In this document: piece after piece, positions 34,503-43,036 of the stretch
How positions within the stretch are numbered: the first letter of the stretch is position 1
Layout: every line of letters begins with the position of its first letter
Assembly: GCF_050157905.1 (NCBI RefSeq)
Contig: NZ_JBKIWZ010000001.1
Location: 2,170,001-2,234,000, forward strand
Reading direction: 5' to 3'
Source: Pantoea sp050157905
GTDB taxonomy: Bacteria; Pseudomonadota; Gammaproteobacteria; Enterobacterales; Enterobacteriaceae
DNA: 64,000 nt
Notes under the pieces: generated by a model
Told to the model about the DNA's origin: nothing
Seen by the model: only the letters and a program-made list of their open reading frames with translations
Database searches by the model: none
Made by a program: the position numbers and the translations under genes

Positions 34503-36137
34503 TTATTGAATCATAAGACGGTAGCGTTCACGCAGACGGTGACGCAGCCCCATCGCCAGCAGATTCAGAGAGAGAATAATCAGCACCAGCAGCAGTGCGG
34601 TTGCGAAGACCAGCGGCCGGTCTGCCTCAATATTCGGACTCTGAAACGCCAGATCGTAAATCTGGAAGCCCAGATGCATGAACTTGCGGTCCAGATGCAG
34701 ATAAGGAAACACCGCGTCCACCGGTAACTCCGGCACCATCTTGACCACGCCCACCAGCATCAGCGGTGCGGTTTCTCCGGCGGCCCGCGCGACAGCCAGA
34801 ATCAGGCCGGTCAGCATGGCAGGCACCGCCATTGGCAGAACTACGTTCCACAGCGTTTCCGCCTGAGTGGCCCCCAGCGCCAGTGAACCCTGACGCAGGC
34901 TGTTGGGAATGCGGGATAACCCCTCTTCGGTCGCCACAATCACCACGGGCAGCGTCAGCAGGGCTAGCGTCAGCGACGCCCAGAGCAAGCCGGGCGTACC
35001 AAATGTGGGGTTCGGCAGCGCGCTGGCGAAAAACAGCCGATCGATTGTGCCGCCCGCCAGCCAGACAAAGAATCCCAGGCCAAAGACGCCGTAGACGATG
35101 GAGGGCACGCCTGCCAGATTGACCACCGCAATACGCACCAGCCGCGTCAGCGCGTGACGCCCGGCATATTCATGCAGCCAGATGGCGGCAACGACGCCCA
35201 GCGGCATCACCACCACCGACATCAGCAGCACCATCAGCACCGTGCCAAAGATAGCCGGAAACGCCCCGGACTCGCTCTCGCCTTCGGCGGGCGAGTCGCT
35301 GACAAAACGCCACAGCTGATGCAGAAAATGCCCCATTTTACCGCTCAGGGTCATGGCGTTTGGCTGCCAGCTGTCGACGATTTCGGTCAGTGGAATCGCA
35401 TGTTCGGTGCCCTTGACGTCACGCAGGATAAGCAGATCGCGCTGACTCTGCAGTTGCAGGGCCGCGAGCGTCTCGCTCAGCTGATTAAAGCGGCGCTGCA
35501 GAGCGGCCTGATTGGCCTGATATTCCGATTCGGCCTGCAGATCGAAGTGCCCGGCAGCGCGGTTTCTGGCCGCCTGCTCATCAAGATCTTCACGCTGGTT
35601 GTTGAGGCGCGCCATATCGACCCGCCGGATCTGACTGGCCTGTCGCACCAGCGTCTGTACCTGCGCCAGTCGCTGATGCAGCAGCGCATCAGGATGCTGC
35701 GCGGTTAACTCGTCATTGTCTTCCCGCAGGCCGACAAACCAGCCGTAGGCCAGGCCGTGGCTGCGCCGCTGCAACACCATGATGTCCGCTGGCTGGCTGA
35801 CCTGCGCTGCGGTACGGCTGTAGATGACCCGGAAGTCAGGGGCGTCCCAGTCGCGGTTACCGGTTTTCACCAGGTAGCGATGAACCTGTCCGCCGCTGTT
35901 GCCCTCTTCCCCCACCGGGGTCGGAAAATGGCGCTGATGTTCCAGGGTTTCGCCCAGCAGACGTGTCTCGCCCCCTTCCGGCTGACTGAATGTGTAGAGA
36001 TCCACGCGTTGCGGCCAGAAAGCCCGAATACCCTGCCAGGCCAGCAGCCCGATGAGCAGCGTAAAGGCCAGCAGGCAGACCGTGACGGCCCCGGCGGTTA
36101 ACCAGCGCCAGCGGTCGTTCTGTCGCATTGCCTTCAT
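34503..36137 (-). CDS. Phosphate ABC transporter permease, enlarged PstA-like subunit
   Basis: A 544-residue permease, nearly twice E. coli PstA (296). TM1 is at about 16-36 (AGAVTVCLLAFTLLIGLLAWQGI). A long hydrophilic domain follows, with a coiled-coil-like Q/E/R-rich stretch (about 135-220: RLNNQREDLDEQAARNRAAGHFDLQ...). The BPD_transp_1 domain spans the C-terminal 270 residues, with EEGLSRIPNSLRQGSLALGATQAETLWNVVLP (EAA loop) and AVARAAGETAPLMLVGV. The start ATG overlaps the upstream pstC-like stop (ATGA) and has GGAGG seven bases upstream. Confidence 0.85.
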   Translation of the reverse strand: MKAMRQNDRWRWLTAGAVTVCLLAFTLLIGLLAWQGIRAFWPQRVDLYTFSQPEGGETRLLGETLEHQRHFPTPVGEEGNSGGQVHRYLVKTGNRDWDAPDFRVIYSRTAAQVSQPADIMVLQRRSHGLAYGWFVGLREDNDELTAQHPDALLHQRLAQVQTLVRQASQIRRVDMARLNNQREDLDEQAARNRAAGHFDLQAESEYQANQAALQRRFNQLSETLAALQLQSQRDLLILRDVKGTEHAIPLTEIVDSWQPNAMTLSGKMGHFLHQLWRFVSDSPAEGESESGAFPAIFGTVLMVLLMSVVVMPLGVVAAIWLHEYAGRHALTRLVRIAVVNLAGVPSIVYGVFGLGFFVWLAGGTIDRLFFASALPNPTFGTPGLLWASLTLALLTLPVVIVATEEGLSRIPNSLRQGSLALGATQAETLWNVVLPMAVPAMLTGLILAVARAAGETAPLMLVGVVKMVPELPVDAVFPYLHLDRKFMHLGFQIYDLAFQSPNIEADRPLVFATALLLVLIILSLNLLAMGLRHRLRERYRLMIQ

Positions 36138-38227
36138 GCCTGTTCCTCCTGCTGACTGTAACGCTGACGCAGCCGCTGACGAATCAGTTCGGCCACGGTG
36201 TTAATCACCAGCGTAAAGATAAGCAGCATCAGGGCGCTGAGAAACAGCACGCGATAATGCGCACTGCCCGCCACCGCTTCGGGCATCTCAATGGCGATAT
36301 TCGCCGACAGCGCACGCAGACCGCTGAACAGCCCGCCTTCGCTCTGCGGCGTATTCCCGGTCGCCATCAGCAGAATCATGGTTTCGCCTACGGCACGTCC
36401 CAGTCCGATCATCAGCGCGGCAAAAATCCCGGCGGAGGCACCCGGCAGGACGACGCGGGTCAGGGTCTGCCACGGCGTGGCCCCCAGCGCCAGCGAACCC
36501 TGCCCCAGCGCAGCCGGTACGCTGAAGAGGGCATCTTCGGCGAGCGTGAAAATCAGGGGCACCAGCGCAAAGCCCATCGCCAGCGCCGCGACCAGCAGAT
36601 TGCGCTGCTCATAATGGGGCAGCCAGTCGCCCGCATCCGGGATAAACAACGTGGGCAGCCAAAGCGTCAGCAACGTGACCAGCAACAGCAGCGGCAGCAG
36701 AATCAGCACCTCACGGCCCGGCTGCCGCCAGCGCGACGGTAACCGTGCGCTGAGTACACCGCACAGCAGTAACGTGCCCGCCAGCGTCAGCGGCAGCAGC
36801 AGGACGCCCACCAGCGCCTGTCCGATATGCGGTGCCAGCCAGATCCCGGCAATCAGCCCCACCACCACGCTCGGCAGCGCGCCCATCATCTCGATGGCCG
36901 GTTTTACCCAGCGCCGTAATCCGGGCGACATAAACCATGCGGTGTACATCGCTGCGGCCAGCGCCAGCGGGGTGGCAAACAGCAGCGCCAGGCTGGCCGC
37001 TTTTAACGTTCCTGTCACCATCGGCATCAGGCTGAACTTGGCCTGATAGCTGTCGCCCGCCGCCGTGGACTGCCAGACCCAGTCCGGACCGGGATAATTT
37101 TCATACCAGATTTTTTGCCAGAAACTGCGCCAGGTGACGTCCGGCCAGGGATTATCGAGCCGGAGGAGCTGCCAGCTTCCCGCCCGCTCAATCAGCAGGC
37201 TGTCGCCCTCAGGGGAAAACTGCGCCTGTACGATGCCGGGCGCCAGCTGACGCTGCAGAATCGGACCGGGCTGCTTGCTGGCAAACAGACGTAGCAGCCC
37301 CTGTTTGCTGATCGTCGCAAACACCCGCCGTTGTGATTCTGTCACCAGTAGCGTGCCGTCATCGCTCCTGCTGTCGGCAAACGTCCGGATACGCTGCAGG
37401 CGCGGCCCCTGCCCGCTGGCAATAGCGAACCACTGTGTGACACCAGTGCGATCCTGAATCAGCAGCGTTCTGCCGCCCACCAGCAGATGCAGGCTTTGCG
37501 GGGGCTGCGCCAGCGTGTGGGTTTCGCGCAGGTGAGCCCGATCGTCATCCAGTTGCCAGACCCGCAGCAGGCTGCCTTCCGTGGTATAGAGCAGATCGCC
37601 TGTCGGAGAGAGTGCCAGCTGATCCAGCCGATCCTGCGGCAGTGAGAACACCGAGGCCTGCCGATCGGTGCCGAGCGTCAGCACCCGGAGTCCGGCTGCC
37701 GTCAGTGCCGCAATGCGCCACTGACCGGCGTGACGCGTTGCCAGCGCCATCTTCGTTACGCCGCCTTCAGGCAGATGAAAAGGTTGGTCACCCAGCGGAA
37801 AATGCCACTGCCCGTCAGCGGTGGGCTGCATCAGTGTCAGCGCCCCCTGCATGTTCAGCAGCAACGTCTGTTCATCACTGCTCCGCACCACCTCATCAGG
37901 CGGCGGCGTCAGCGCCAGCGCCGGTTCAGCAGGCTGGCCATCCAGCGGAATAAACCGGGCAGCGCCCTGGCTGCTGATACGCCAGCCGAGCCGGCCCTGA
38001 TTCCCTGTCGCGACAGCGGGCGCACGATCCCAGAGCTGCTGGCTGGGCATCATCTGCACGCCTGGCGCACTGAACAGCGGAAGTACCACGCCAATCAGCC
38101 AGCAAAACAGCAGCAGCATTAACAGCAGGATCGCCACACCACAGCAGGTGATCAGCCGCCGCGTCAGCCGATCTACGGCACGACGCTTACGATCGCTGAA
38201 TTGGACAGGAATGTGGTTTACGCTCAT
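36134..38227 (-). CDS. Phosphate ABC transporter permease, enlarged PstC-like subunit with periplasmic sensor-like domain
   Basis: A 697-residue permease, about twice the size of E. coli PstC (319). After TM1 (about 25-48, CCGVAILLLMLLLFCWLIGVVLPLF) comes a region of roughly 350 residues rich in short beta-strand repeats (LALSPTGDLLYTTEGSLLRVWQLDDD, FSPEGDSLLIERAGSWQLLRLD). It looks like a beta-propeller facing the periplasm. The C-terminal permease domain has EDALFSVPAALGQGSLALGATPWQTLTRVVLP (EAA loop) and GRAVGETMILLMATGN. Start chosen at MSVNHIPVQF (38227); the frame runs 33 codons further up without support. First gene of the PstC-A-B operon; no PstS nearby. Confidence 0.83.
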   Translation of the reverse strand: MSVNHIPVQFSDRKRRAVDRLTRRLITCCGVAILLLMLLLFCWLIGVVLPLFSAPGVQMMPSQQLWDRAPAVATGNQGRLGWRISSQGAARFIPLDGQPAEPALALTPPPDEVVRSSDEQTLLLNMQGALTLMQPTADGQWHFPLGDQPFHLPEGGVTKMALATRHAGQWRIAALTAAGLRVLTLGTDRQASVFSLPQDRLDQLALSPTGDLLYTTEGSLLRVWQLDDDRAHLRETHTLAQPPQSLHLLVGGRTLLIQDRTGVTQWFAIASGQGPRLQRIRTFADSRSDDGTLLVTESQRRVFATISKQGLLRLFASKQPGPILQRQLAPGIVQAQFSPEGDSLLIERAGSWQLLRLDNPWPDVTWRSFWQKIWYENYPGPDWVWQSTAAGDSYQAKFSLMPMVTGTLKAASLALLFATPLALAAAMYTAWFMSPGLRRWVKPAIEMMGALPSVVVGLIAGIWLAPHIGQALVGVLLLPLTLAGTLLLCGVLSARLPSRWRQPGREVLILLPLLLLVTLLTLWLPTLFIPDAGDWLPHYEQRNLLVAALAMGFALVPLIFTLAEDALFSVPAALGQGSLALGATPWQTLTRVVLPGASAGIFAALMIGLGRAVGETMILLMATGNTPQSEGGLFSGLRALSANIAIEMPEAVAGSAHYRVLFLSALMLLIFTLVINTVAELIRQRLRQRYSQQEEQA

Positions 38228-38308
38228 GCGGTTCCGGAAACAGGGCCAAAATAAGCCGCTATGTTGCCCGTAGCCGATTGATAAGACAACTGCTGGCGTT
38301 GGACAACG

Positions 38309-38342
38309 CTGCCATACTCTCGCCATAATGTTGATGGATACT
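38309..38342 (+). promoter_or_regulatory. Candidate Pho box and -10 upstream of ppk
   Basis: CTGCCAT-4 nt-TCGCCAT (38309-38326) resembles two 7-bp PhoB half-sites at the proper 11-bp period. GATACT (38337-38342) lies 10 bp downstream, the usual PhoB -10 distance. The second half-site is weak (4 of 7). Confidence 0.4.
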
Positions 38343-38378
38343 GGATCTTCAGTCCTGCAACCGCTAAATGGAGTGAGA

Positions 38379-40439
38379 ATGGGTCAGGTAAAGCTTTACA
38401 TTGAAAAAGAATTAAGCTGGTTATCTTTTAATGAACGGGTTTTGCAGGAAGCCGCAGATAAAAGCAATCCACTGATTGAGCGGATGCGCTTTCTGGGCAT
38501 CTACTCCAACAATCTCGACGAATTCTATAAAGTGCGGTTTGCCGATCTCAAACGCCGTATCCTGATTGGTGAAGAGCAGGGGTCTGCCAGTACGCCACGC
38601 CATCTGTTTAAGAAAATCCAGCAGCGGGTAATGAAGTCCGATCAGGAATTTGATGCGCTTTATAATGAGCTGCTGCTGGAGATGGCGCGTAATCAGATCT
38701 TCCTGATCAACGAACGTCAGCTCTCCCTTAACCAGCAGGCGTGGCTGCGCCACTATTTCAAACATGAGTTGCGTCAGCATATCTCGCCGATTCTGATCAC
38801 CCATGAAACCGACCTGACCGAGTTCCTTAAAGATGATTACACCTATCTGGCGGTAGAGATTATTCGCGGTGACGACATCCGTTATGCGCTGCTGGAGATC
38901 CCATCCGATAAGGTGCCGCGCTTTATTAACCTGCCGGCAGAGCCGCCGCGCCGCCGCAAGCCGATGATCCTGCTGGACAATATTCTGCGTTACTGCCTGG
39001 ATGACATCTTCAAAGGCTTCTATGACTATGACGCGCTTAACGCCTATTCGATGAAAATGACGCGTGACGCGGAGTACGATCTGGTGACGGAGATGGAGTC
39101 CAGCCTGCTGGAGCTGATGTCCTCCAGCCTTAAACAACGCCTGACCGCCGAGCCAGTGCGTTTCGTCTATCAGCGCGACATGCCGGAAGCGATGGTTGAG
39201 TTATTGTGCCACAAGCTCTCCATCTCGAATTTTGACTCTATACTGCCGGGCGGCCGCTACCACAACTTCAAAGACTTTATCGGCTTCCCGAACGTCGGCA
39301 AAAACAACCTGATTAACCGCCCGCTGCCGCAGATCCGTCACATTGGCTTTGATGGCTTCCGCAATGGCTTCGATGCGATTCGCAACCGCGACGTGCTGCT
39401 CTACTATCCCTATCACACGTTTGAGCATGTGCTGGAACTGCTGCGTCAGGCGTCGTTTGACCCCAGCGTGCTGGCGATCAAAATCAACATCTACCGCGTC
39501 GCGAAACATTCGCGCATCATGGATGCGATGATCCATGCCGCCTATAACGGTAAAAAGGTGACGGTGGTCGTTGAGTTGCAGGCGCGCTTTGATGAAGAGG
39601 CCAATATCTACTGGGCCAAGCGTCTGACCGAAGCCGGCGTCCACGTCATTTTTTCTGCGCCAGGTCTGAAGATTCACGCCAAGCTGTTCCTGATCTCGCG
39701 CCGCGAGGGCGAAGAGATTGTGCGCTACGCACATATCGGCACCGGCAACTTTAACGAGAAAACCGCACGACTCTATACAGATTACTCCCTGCTGACGGCA
39801 GACGCGCGCATTACCAATGAGGTGCGCCGGGTCTTCAACTTTATCGAAAACCCCTATCGGCCTGTGACCTTTGATCACCTGATGGTGTCACCGCAGAACT
39901 CGCGCCGCATGCTGTATGAACTGATCGATACCGAAATCGCCAACGCCCAGCAGAATAAGCCCAGCGGCATTACTCTGAAAATCAACAATCTGGTGGACAA
40001 AGGGCTGGTTGATCGGCTTTATACAGCCTCCAGCGTAGGAGTGAAAGTGAACCTCCTGGTGCGCGGAATGTGCTCACTGATCCCTGACCTGCCCGGGATC
40101 AGCGAAAATATTCGCGTCATCAGTATTGTTGACCGTTATCTGGAACACGATCGCGTCTATATTTTTGAGAATGGCGGCGATAAAAAGGTGTTCCTCTCCT
40201 CCGCTGACTGGATGACGCGTAACATTGATTACCGCATTGAAGTGGCCGTGGCGATCCTCGATCCCCGCATCCGGCAGCGCATACTCGATATCATTGCCAT
40301 TCAGTTGAGTGATACGGTGAAAGCCCGCATCGTCGATAAAGAGCTGAGTAATCACTACGTCCAGCGCGGCAATCGTCGTAAAGTGCGCTCGCAGCTGGCG
40401 ATTTATGATTACATCAAGAACCTGGAACAACCTGAATAA
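38379..40439 (+). CDS. ppk: Polyphosphate kinase Ppk1
   Basis: Reversibly polymerises the ATP gamma-phosphate into polyphosphate at the inner membrane. 686 residues (E. coli 688). It starts MGQVKLYIEKELSWLSFNERVLQEAADKSNPLIERMRFLGIYSNNLDEFYKVR. The phospholipase-D-like core includes LQARFDEEANIYWAKRL, GLKIHAKLFLISR with the autophosphorylated His, and HIGTGNFNEKTARLYTDYSL. The frame is open 17 codons upstream, but GGAGTGAGA precedes ATG 38379. ppx follows 5 bp on. Divergent from the Pst-like operon. Confidence 0.96.
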   Translation: MGQVKLYIEKELSWLSFNERVLQEAADKSNPLIERMRFLGIYSNNLDEFYKVRFADLKRRILIGEEQGSASTPRHLFKKIQQRVMKSDQEFDALYNELLLEMARNQIFLINERQLSLNQQAWLRHYFKHELRQHISPILITHETDLTEFLKDDYTYLAVEIIRGDDIRYALLEIPSDKVPRFINLPAEPPRRRKPMILLDNILRYCLDDIFKGFYDYDALNAYSMKMTRDAEYDLVTEMESSLLELMSSSLKQRLTAEPVRFVYQRDMPEAMVELLCHKLSISNFDSILPGGRYHNFKDFIGFPNVGKNNLINRPLPQIRHIGFDGFRNGFDAIRNRDVLLYYPYHTFEHVLELLRQASFDPSVLAIKINIYRVAKHSRIMDAMIHAAYNGKKVTVVVELQARFDEEANIYWAKRLTEAGVHVIFSAPGLKIHAKLFLISRREGEEIVRYAHIGTGNFNEKTARLYTDYSLLTADARITNEVRRVFNFIENPYRPVTFDHLMVSPQNSRRMLYELIDTEIANAQQNKPSGITLKINNLVDKGLVDRLYTASSVGVKVNLLVRGMCSLIPDLPGISENIRVISIVDRYLEHDRVYIFENGGDKKVFLSSADWMTRNIDYRIEVAVAILDPRIRQRILDIIAIQLSDTVKARIVDKELSNHYVQRGNRRKVRSQLAIYDYIKNLEQPE

Positions 40440-40444
40440 ATCCT

Positions 40445-41971
40445 ATGCCAATTTCTCATAAAAGTACGCCAAAACCCCAGGAGTTTGCGGCGATTGACCT
40501 GGGCTCGAACAGTTTCCACATGGTGATTGCGCGGGTTGTCGATGGTGCGATGCAGGTACTGGGTCGCCTTAAACAGCGCGTTCATCTGGCTGACGGGCTG
40601 GATGCGCAGCACAACCTCAGCGAGGAGGCAATGGAGCGCGGGCTGGCCTGCCTTGCCCTGTTCGCCGAGCGTTTGCAGGGGTTCAGTCCCAGCAACGTGA
40701 CGATCGTCGGCACCCATACGCTGCGTGAAGCGGTCAACGCCGAAACCTTCCTGCAGCGTGCTGCCGAGGTGATCCCCTATCCTATCGAAGTGATTTCGGG
40801 CCATGAAGAGGCGCGTCTGATCTTTATGGGCGTGGAGCACACGCAGCCGGAAAAAGGCCGAAAGCTGGTGATTGATATCGGTGGCGGCTCCACCGAACTG
40901 GTCATTGGTGAGGATTTTGAACCGCAACTGGTCGAAAGCCGCCGTATGGGTTGCGTCAGCTTCGCTCAGCTCTACTTCCCGAAAGGCGAAATCAGCCGTG
41001 AAAACTTCCGCCGCGCCCGTTTAGCGGCGGCCCAGAAGCTGGAAACCCTGGCCTGGCAATATCGTCTTCACGGCTGGCAGTACGCGCTGGGCGCCTCCGG
41101 CACCATCAAAGCCGCCTGCGAGGTGTTACAGGCGATGGATGAGAAAGAGAAGCTGATCACGCCCGAGCGTCTCGACAAGCTTTATGACGAGGTGATGAAA
41201 CACAAATCTTTTGCGGCCCTGAGTCTGCCGGGCCTCTCCGAAGAGCGCAAAAGCGTGTTTGTACCGGGGCTGGCGATTCTGTGTGGTGTGTTTGATGCGC
41301 TGGCGATTCGCGAGCTGCGCCTCTCCGACGGCGCGCTGCGTGAAGGCGTGCTGTATGAGATGGAAGGCCGTTTCCGTCATCAGGATATTCGCAGCAGGAC
41401 CGCACAGAGCCTGGCGAACCATTACGCTATCGACAGCGATCAGGCGCGTCGGGTGCTGGAAACCACCGAGCAGCTCTATCTGCAGTGGCGCGAGCAGAAC
41501 CCGAAACTGGCCAATCCGCAGCTGGCTGCCCTGCTGAAATGGGCGGCGATGCTGCATGAGGTGGGCCTGACCATCAATCACAGCGCTCTGCAACGCCATT
41601 CAGCCTATATCCTGCAAAATACCAACCTGCCGGGTTTCAATCAGGATCAGCAGATGCTGCTGGCGGCACTGGTCAGATTCCACCGTAAAGCGGTGAAGCT
41701 CGATGAGCTGCCGCGCGTCACGCTGTTTAAGAAAAAGCAGTTTGTGCCGCTGATTTTCCTGCTGCGTCTGGGTACGCTGCTGAATAATCAGCGCCAGGCC
41801 ACTACCCGTCCCGACTCCTTAACCCTGAAGTGTGATGACGGCCACTGGACGCTGGTTTTCCCGGCGGGCTACTTCAGCCAGAACAACCTGGTCCAGCTCG
41901 ACCTTGAACGTGAGCAGGTTTACTGGAATGACGTGACGGGATGGAAACTGATCCTCGAAGAAGAAGCCTGA
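40445..41971 (+). CDS. ppx: Exopolyphosphatase Ppx
   Basis: Removes terminal phosphate from polyphosphate, and in E. coli also hydrolyses pppGpp. 508 residues (E. coli 513). ASKHA-fold motifs: AAIDLGSNSFHMVIARV, GTHTLREAVN, VIDIGGGSTELVIGE; a C-terminal HD-like part contains LKWAAMLHEVGLTINHS. Operon with ppk (5-bp gap). The tehB open frame overlaps its end. Confidence 0.96.
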   Translation: MPISHKSTPKPQEFAAIDLGSNSFHMVIARVVDGAMQVLGRLKQRVHLADGLDAQHNLSEEAMERGLACLALFAERLQGFSPSNVTIVGTHTLREAVNAETFLQRAAEVIPYPIEVISGHEEARLIFMGVEHTQPEKGRKLVIDIGGGSTELVIGEDFEPQLVESRRMGCVSFAQLYFPKGEISRENFRRARLAAAQKLETLAWQYRLHGWQYALGASGTIKAACEVLQAMDEKEKLITPERLDKLYDEVMKHKSFAALSLPGLSEERKSVFVPGLAILCGVFDALAIRELRLSDGALREGVLYEMEGRFRHQDIRSRTAQSLANHYAIDSDQARRVLETTEQLYLQWREQNPKLANPQLAALLKWAAMLHEVGLTINHSALQRHSAYILQNTNLPGFNQDQQMLLAALVRFHRKAVKLDELPRVTLFKKKQFVPLIFLLRLGTLLNNQRQATTRPDSLTLKCDDGHWTLVFPAGYFSQNNLVQLDLEREQVYWNDVTGWKLILEEEA

Positions 41972-42012
41972 TGACCTGGGCGCCTGGCGCCCTTTTAACT
42001 GAACTGAAGACG

Positions 42013-42627
42013 ATGACACAACCAACCGCACCGATTTCCGGCGATAACTATTTCGCCGAAACCTATGGCCTGACGCCGCCCCACTCTGAAGTGGTGGCGG
42101 CGCTGCCTAAGCTGACCGTCGGCAAGGCACTTGACCTGGGCTGCGGCGTGGGCCGCAATACGCTGTTTCTGAATCAGCACGGTTTTGACGTCACGGCGTG
42201 GGATCACAATCCGCAGAGCCTGGCGCGCCTGCAGACCATTGTTGAGCAGGAGTCACTGAGCGGCATTCATACCGAACAGCGTGACCTGAATAATACGCGC
42301 TTCAATGGCGGCTTCGACTTCGTACTGTCGACCGTGGTGATGATGTTTCTGCAGCCGCAGACCATTCCTCAGCTGATTGCCGATATGCAGGCCTGTACCG
42401 TCAGAAACGGCTATAACCTGATTGTTGCGGCGATGAACACGCCGGATATGCCCTGCCCGTCAGATTTCGCCTTTGCGTTTAAGTCGGGTGAGCTCAGCCA
42501 CTACTACCGCAACTGGCATATCGTGAAGTACAACGAGCATCCCGGTCAGCTGCATCGCACCGACGAAAACGGTAACCGTATTACCTGTCGTTTCGCTACG
42601 CTGCTGGCGCAGAAAGCGAGCTACTGA
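42013..42627 (+). CDS. tehB: TehB-type SAM-dependent methyltransferase
   Basis: A 204-residue class I methyltransferase close to E. coli TehB, which methylates tellurite and confers resistance. DNYFAETYGLTPPHSEV, LDLGCGVGRNTLFL (SAM motif I), TAWDHNPQSLARL, DFVLSTVVMMFLQPQTIPQLIADMQACT and KYNEHPGQLHRTDENGNRI all align. ATG 42013 gives the usual TehB start. A second ATG at 41971 overlaps the ppx stop (TGATG) and would add 14 residues. tehA is not adjacent. In E. coli tehB lies elsewhere, so this is a local difference. Confidence 0.88.
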   Translation: MTQPTAPISGDNYFAETYGLTPPHSEVVAALPKLTVGKALDLGCGVGRNTLFLNQHGFDVTAWDHNPQSLARLQTIVEQESLSGIHTEQRDLNNTRFNGGFDFVLSTVVMMFLQPQTIPQLIADMQACTVRNGYNLIVAAMNTPDMPCPSDFAFAFKSGELSHYYRNWHIVKYNEHPGQLHRTDENGNRITCRFATLLAQKASY

Positions 42628-42668
42628 TCTTTATCTGCTGTTTTTTTCTACAGCGATTGATTTCATCA

Positions 42669-42697
42669 GGCGACTGTGACTAAATATTGCAGTCGCC
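42669..42697. repeat. Inverted repeat after tehB
   Basis: GGCGACTG and CAGTCGCC (8 bp, 13-nt loop) 41 bases past the tehB stop. No T run follows; possibly a transcript-end structure. Confidence 0.4.
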
Positions 42698-42727
42698 CTG
42701 CATGGGTCATTACAGGAACCACCCCGC

Positions 42728-42913
42728 GTGAACAGCGCTATTTCTCCCCGAAGACGTCAGAAAACCGGCACCATGACCCGTATTGTGTTGCTGATCAGTT
42801 TTATCATTCTTTTTAGTCGCCTGATTTTTATCCTGCCTGCTGCCTTCGAGCATCATCAGCAACAGAAAACGATCCCCGAGCCGGTTGTTATCACAACAGG
42901 TGATACGCGCTAA
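42728..42913 (+). CDS. yfgG: YfgG-like small membrane protein (DUF2633)
   Basis: A 61-residue protein with a basic N-terminus and one TM helix (MTRIVLLISFIILFSRLIFILPAAF), then a soluble tail starting EHHQQQK. MTRIVLLISFI and the following HHQ match E. coli YfgG, which is tied to nickel/cobalt stress in E. coli. Here yfgF, yfgH and yfgI are missing around it. The start is GTG (42728), with AGGAACC about 10 bases upstream. Confidence 0.78.
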   Translation: MNSAISPRRRQKTGTMTRIVLLISFIILFSRLIFILPAAFEHHQQQKTIPEPVVITTGDTR

Positions 42914-42926
42914 CGAATCGTGATTT

Positions 42927-42993
42927 TTTCGCCTGAAACCTGACCATAATCCAGACAACCGGACGCTTTTTTGCATCCCTTTTTCAGGCGAAA
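42927..42993. repeat. Perfect 12-bp inverted repeat upstream of mgtE
   Basis: TTTCGCCTGAAA (42927-42938) and its exact complement TTTCAGGCGAAA (42982-42993) are 55 bp apart centre to centre, between yfgG and mgtE. A CATAAT (42945-42950) lies between the arms. They could be paired operator sites or, if transcription starts further up, a leader stem. Confidence 0.65.
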
Positions 42994-43036
42994 CGCTACA
43001 CTTCGTGCTGGTGCTTTCAGACTAAAGGGATCAATT

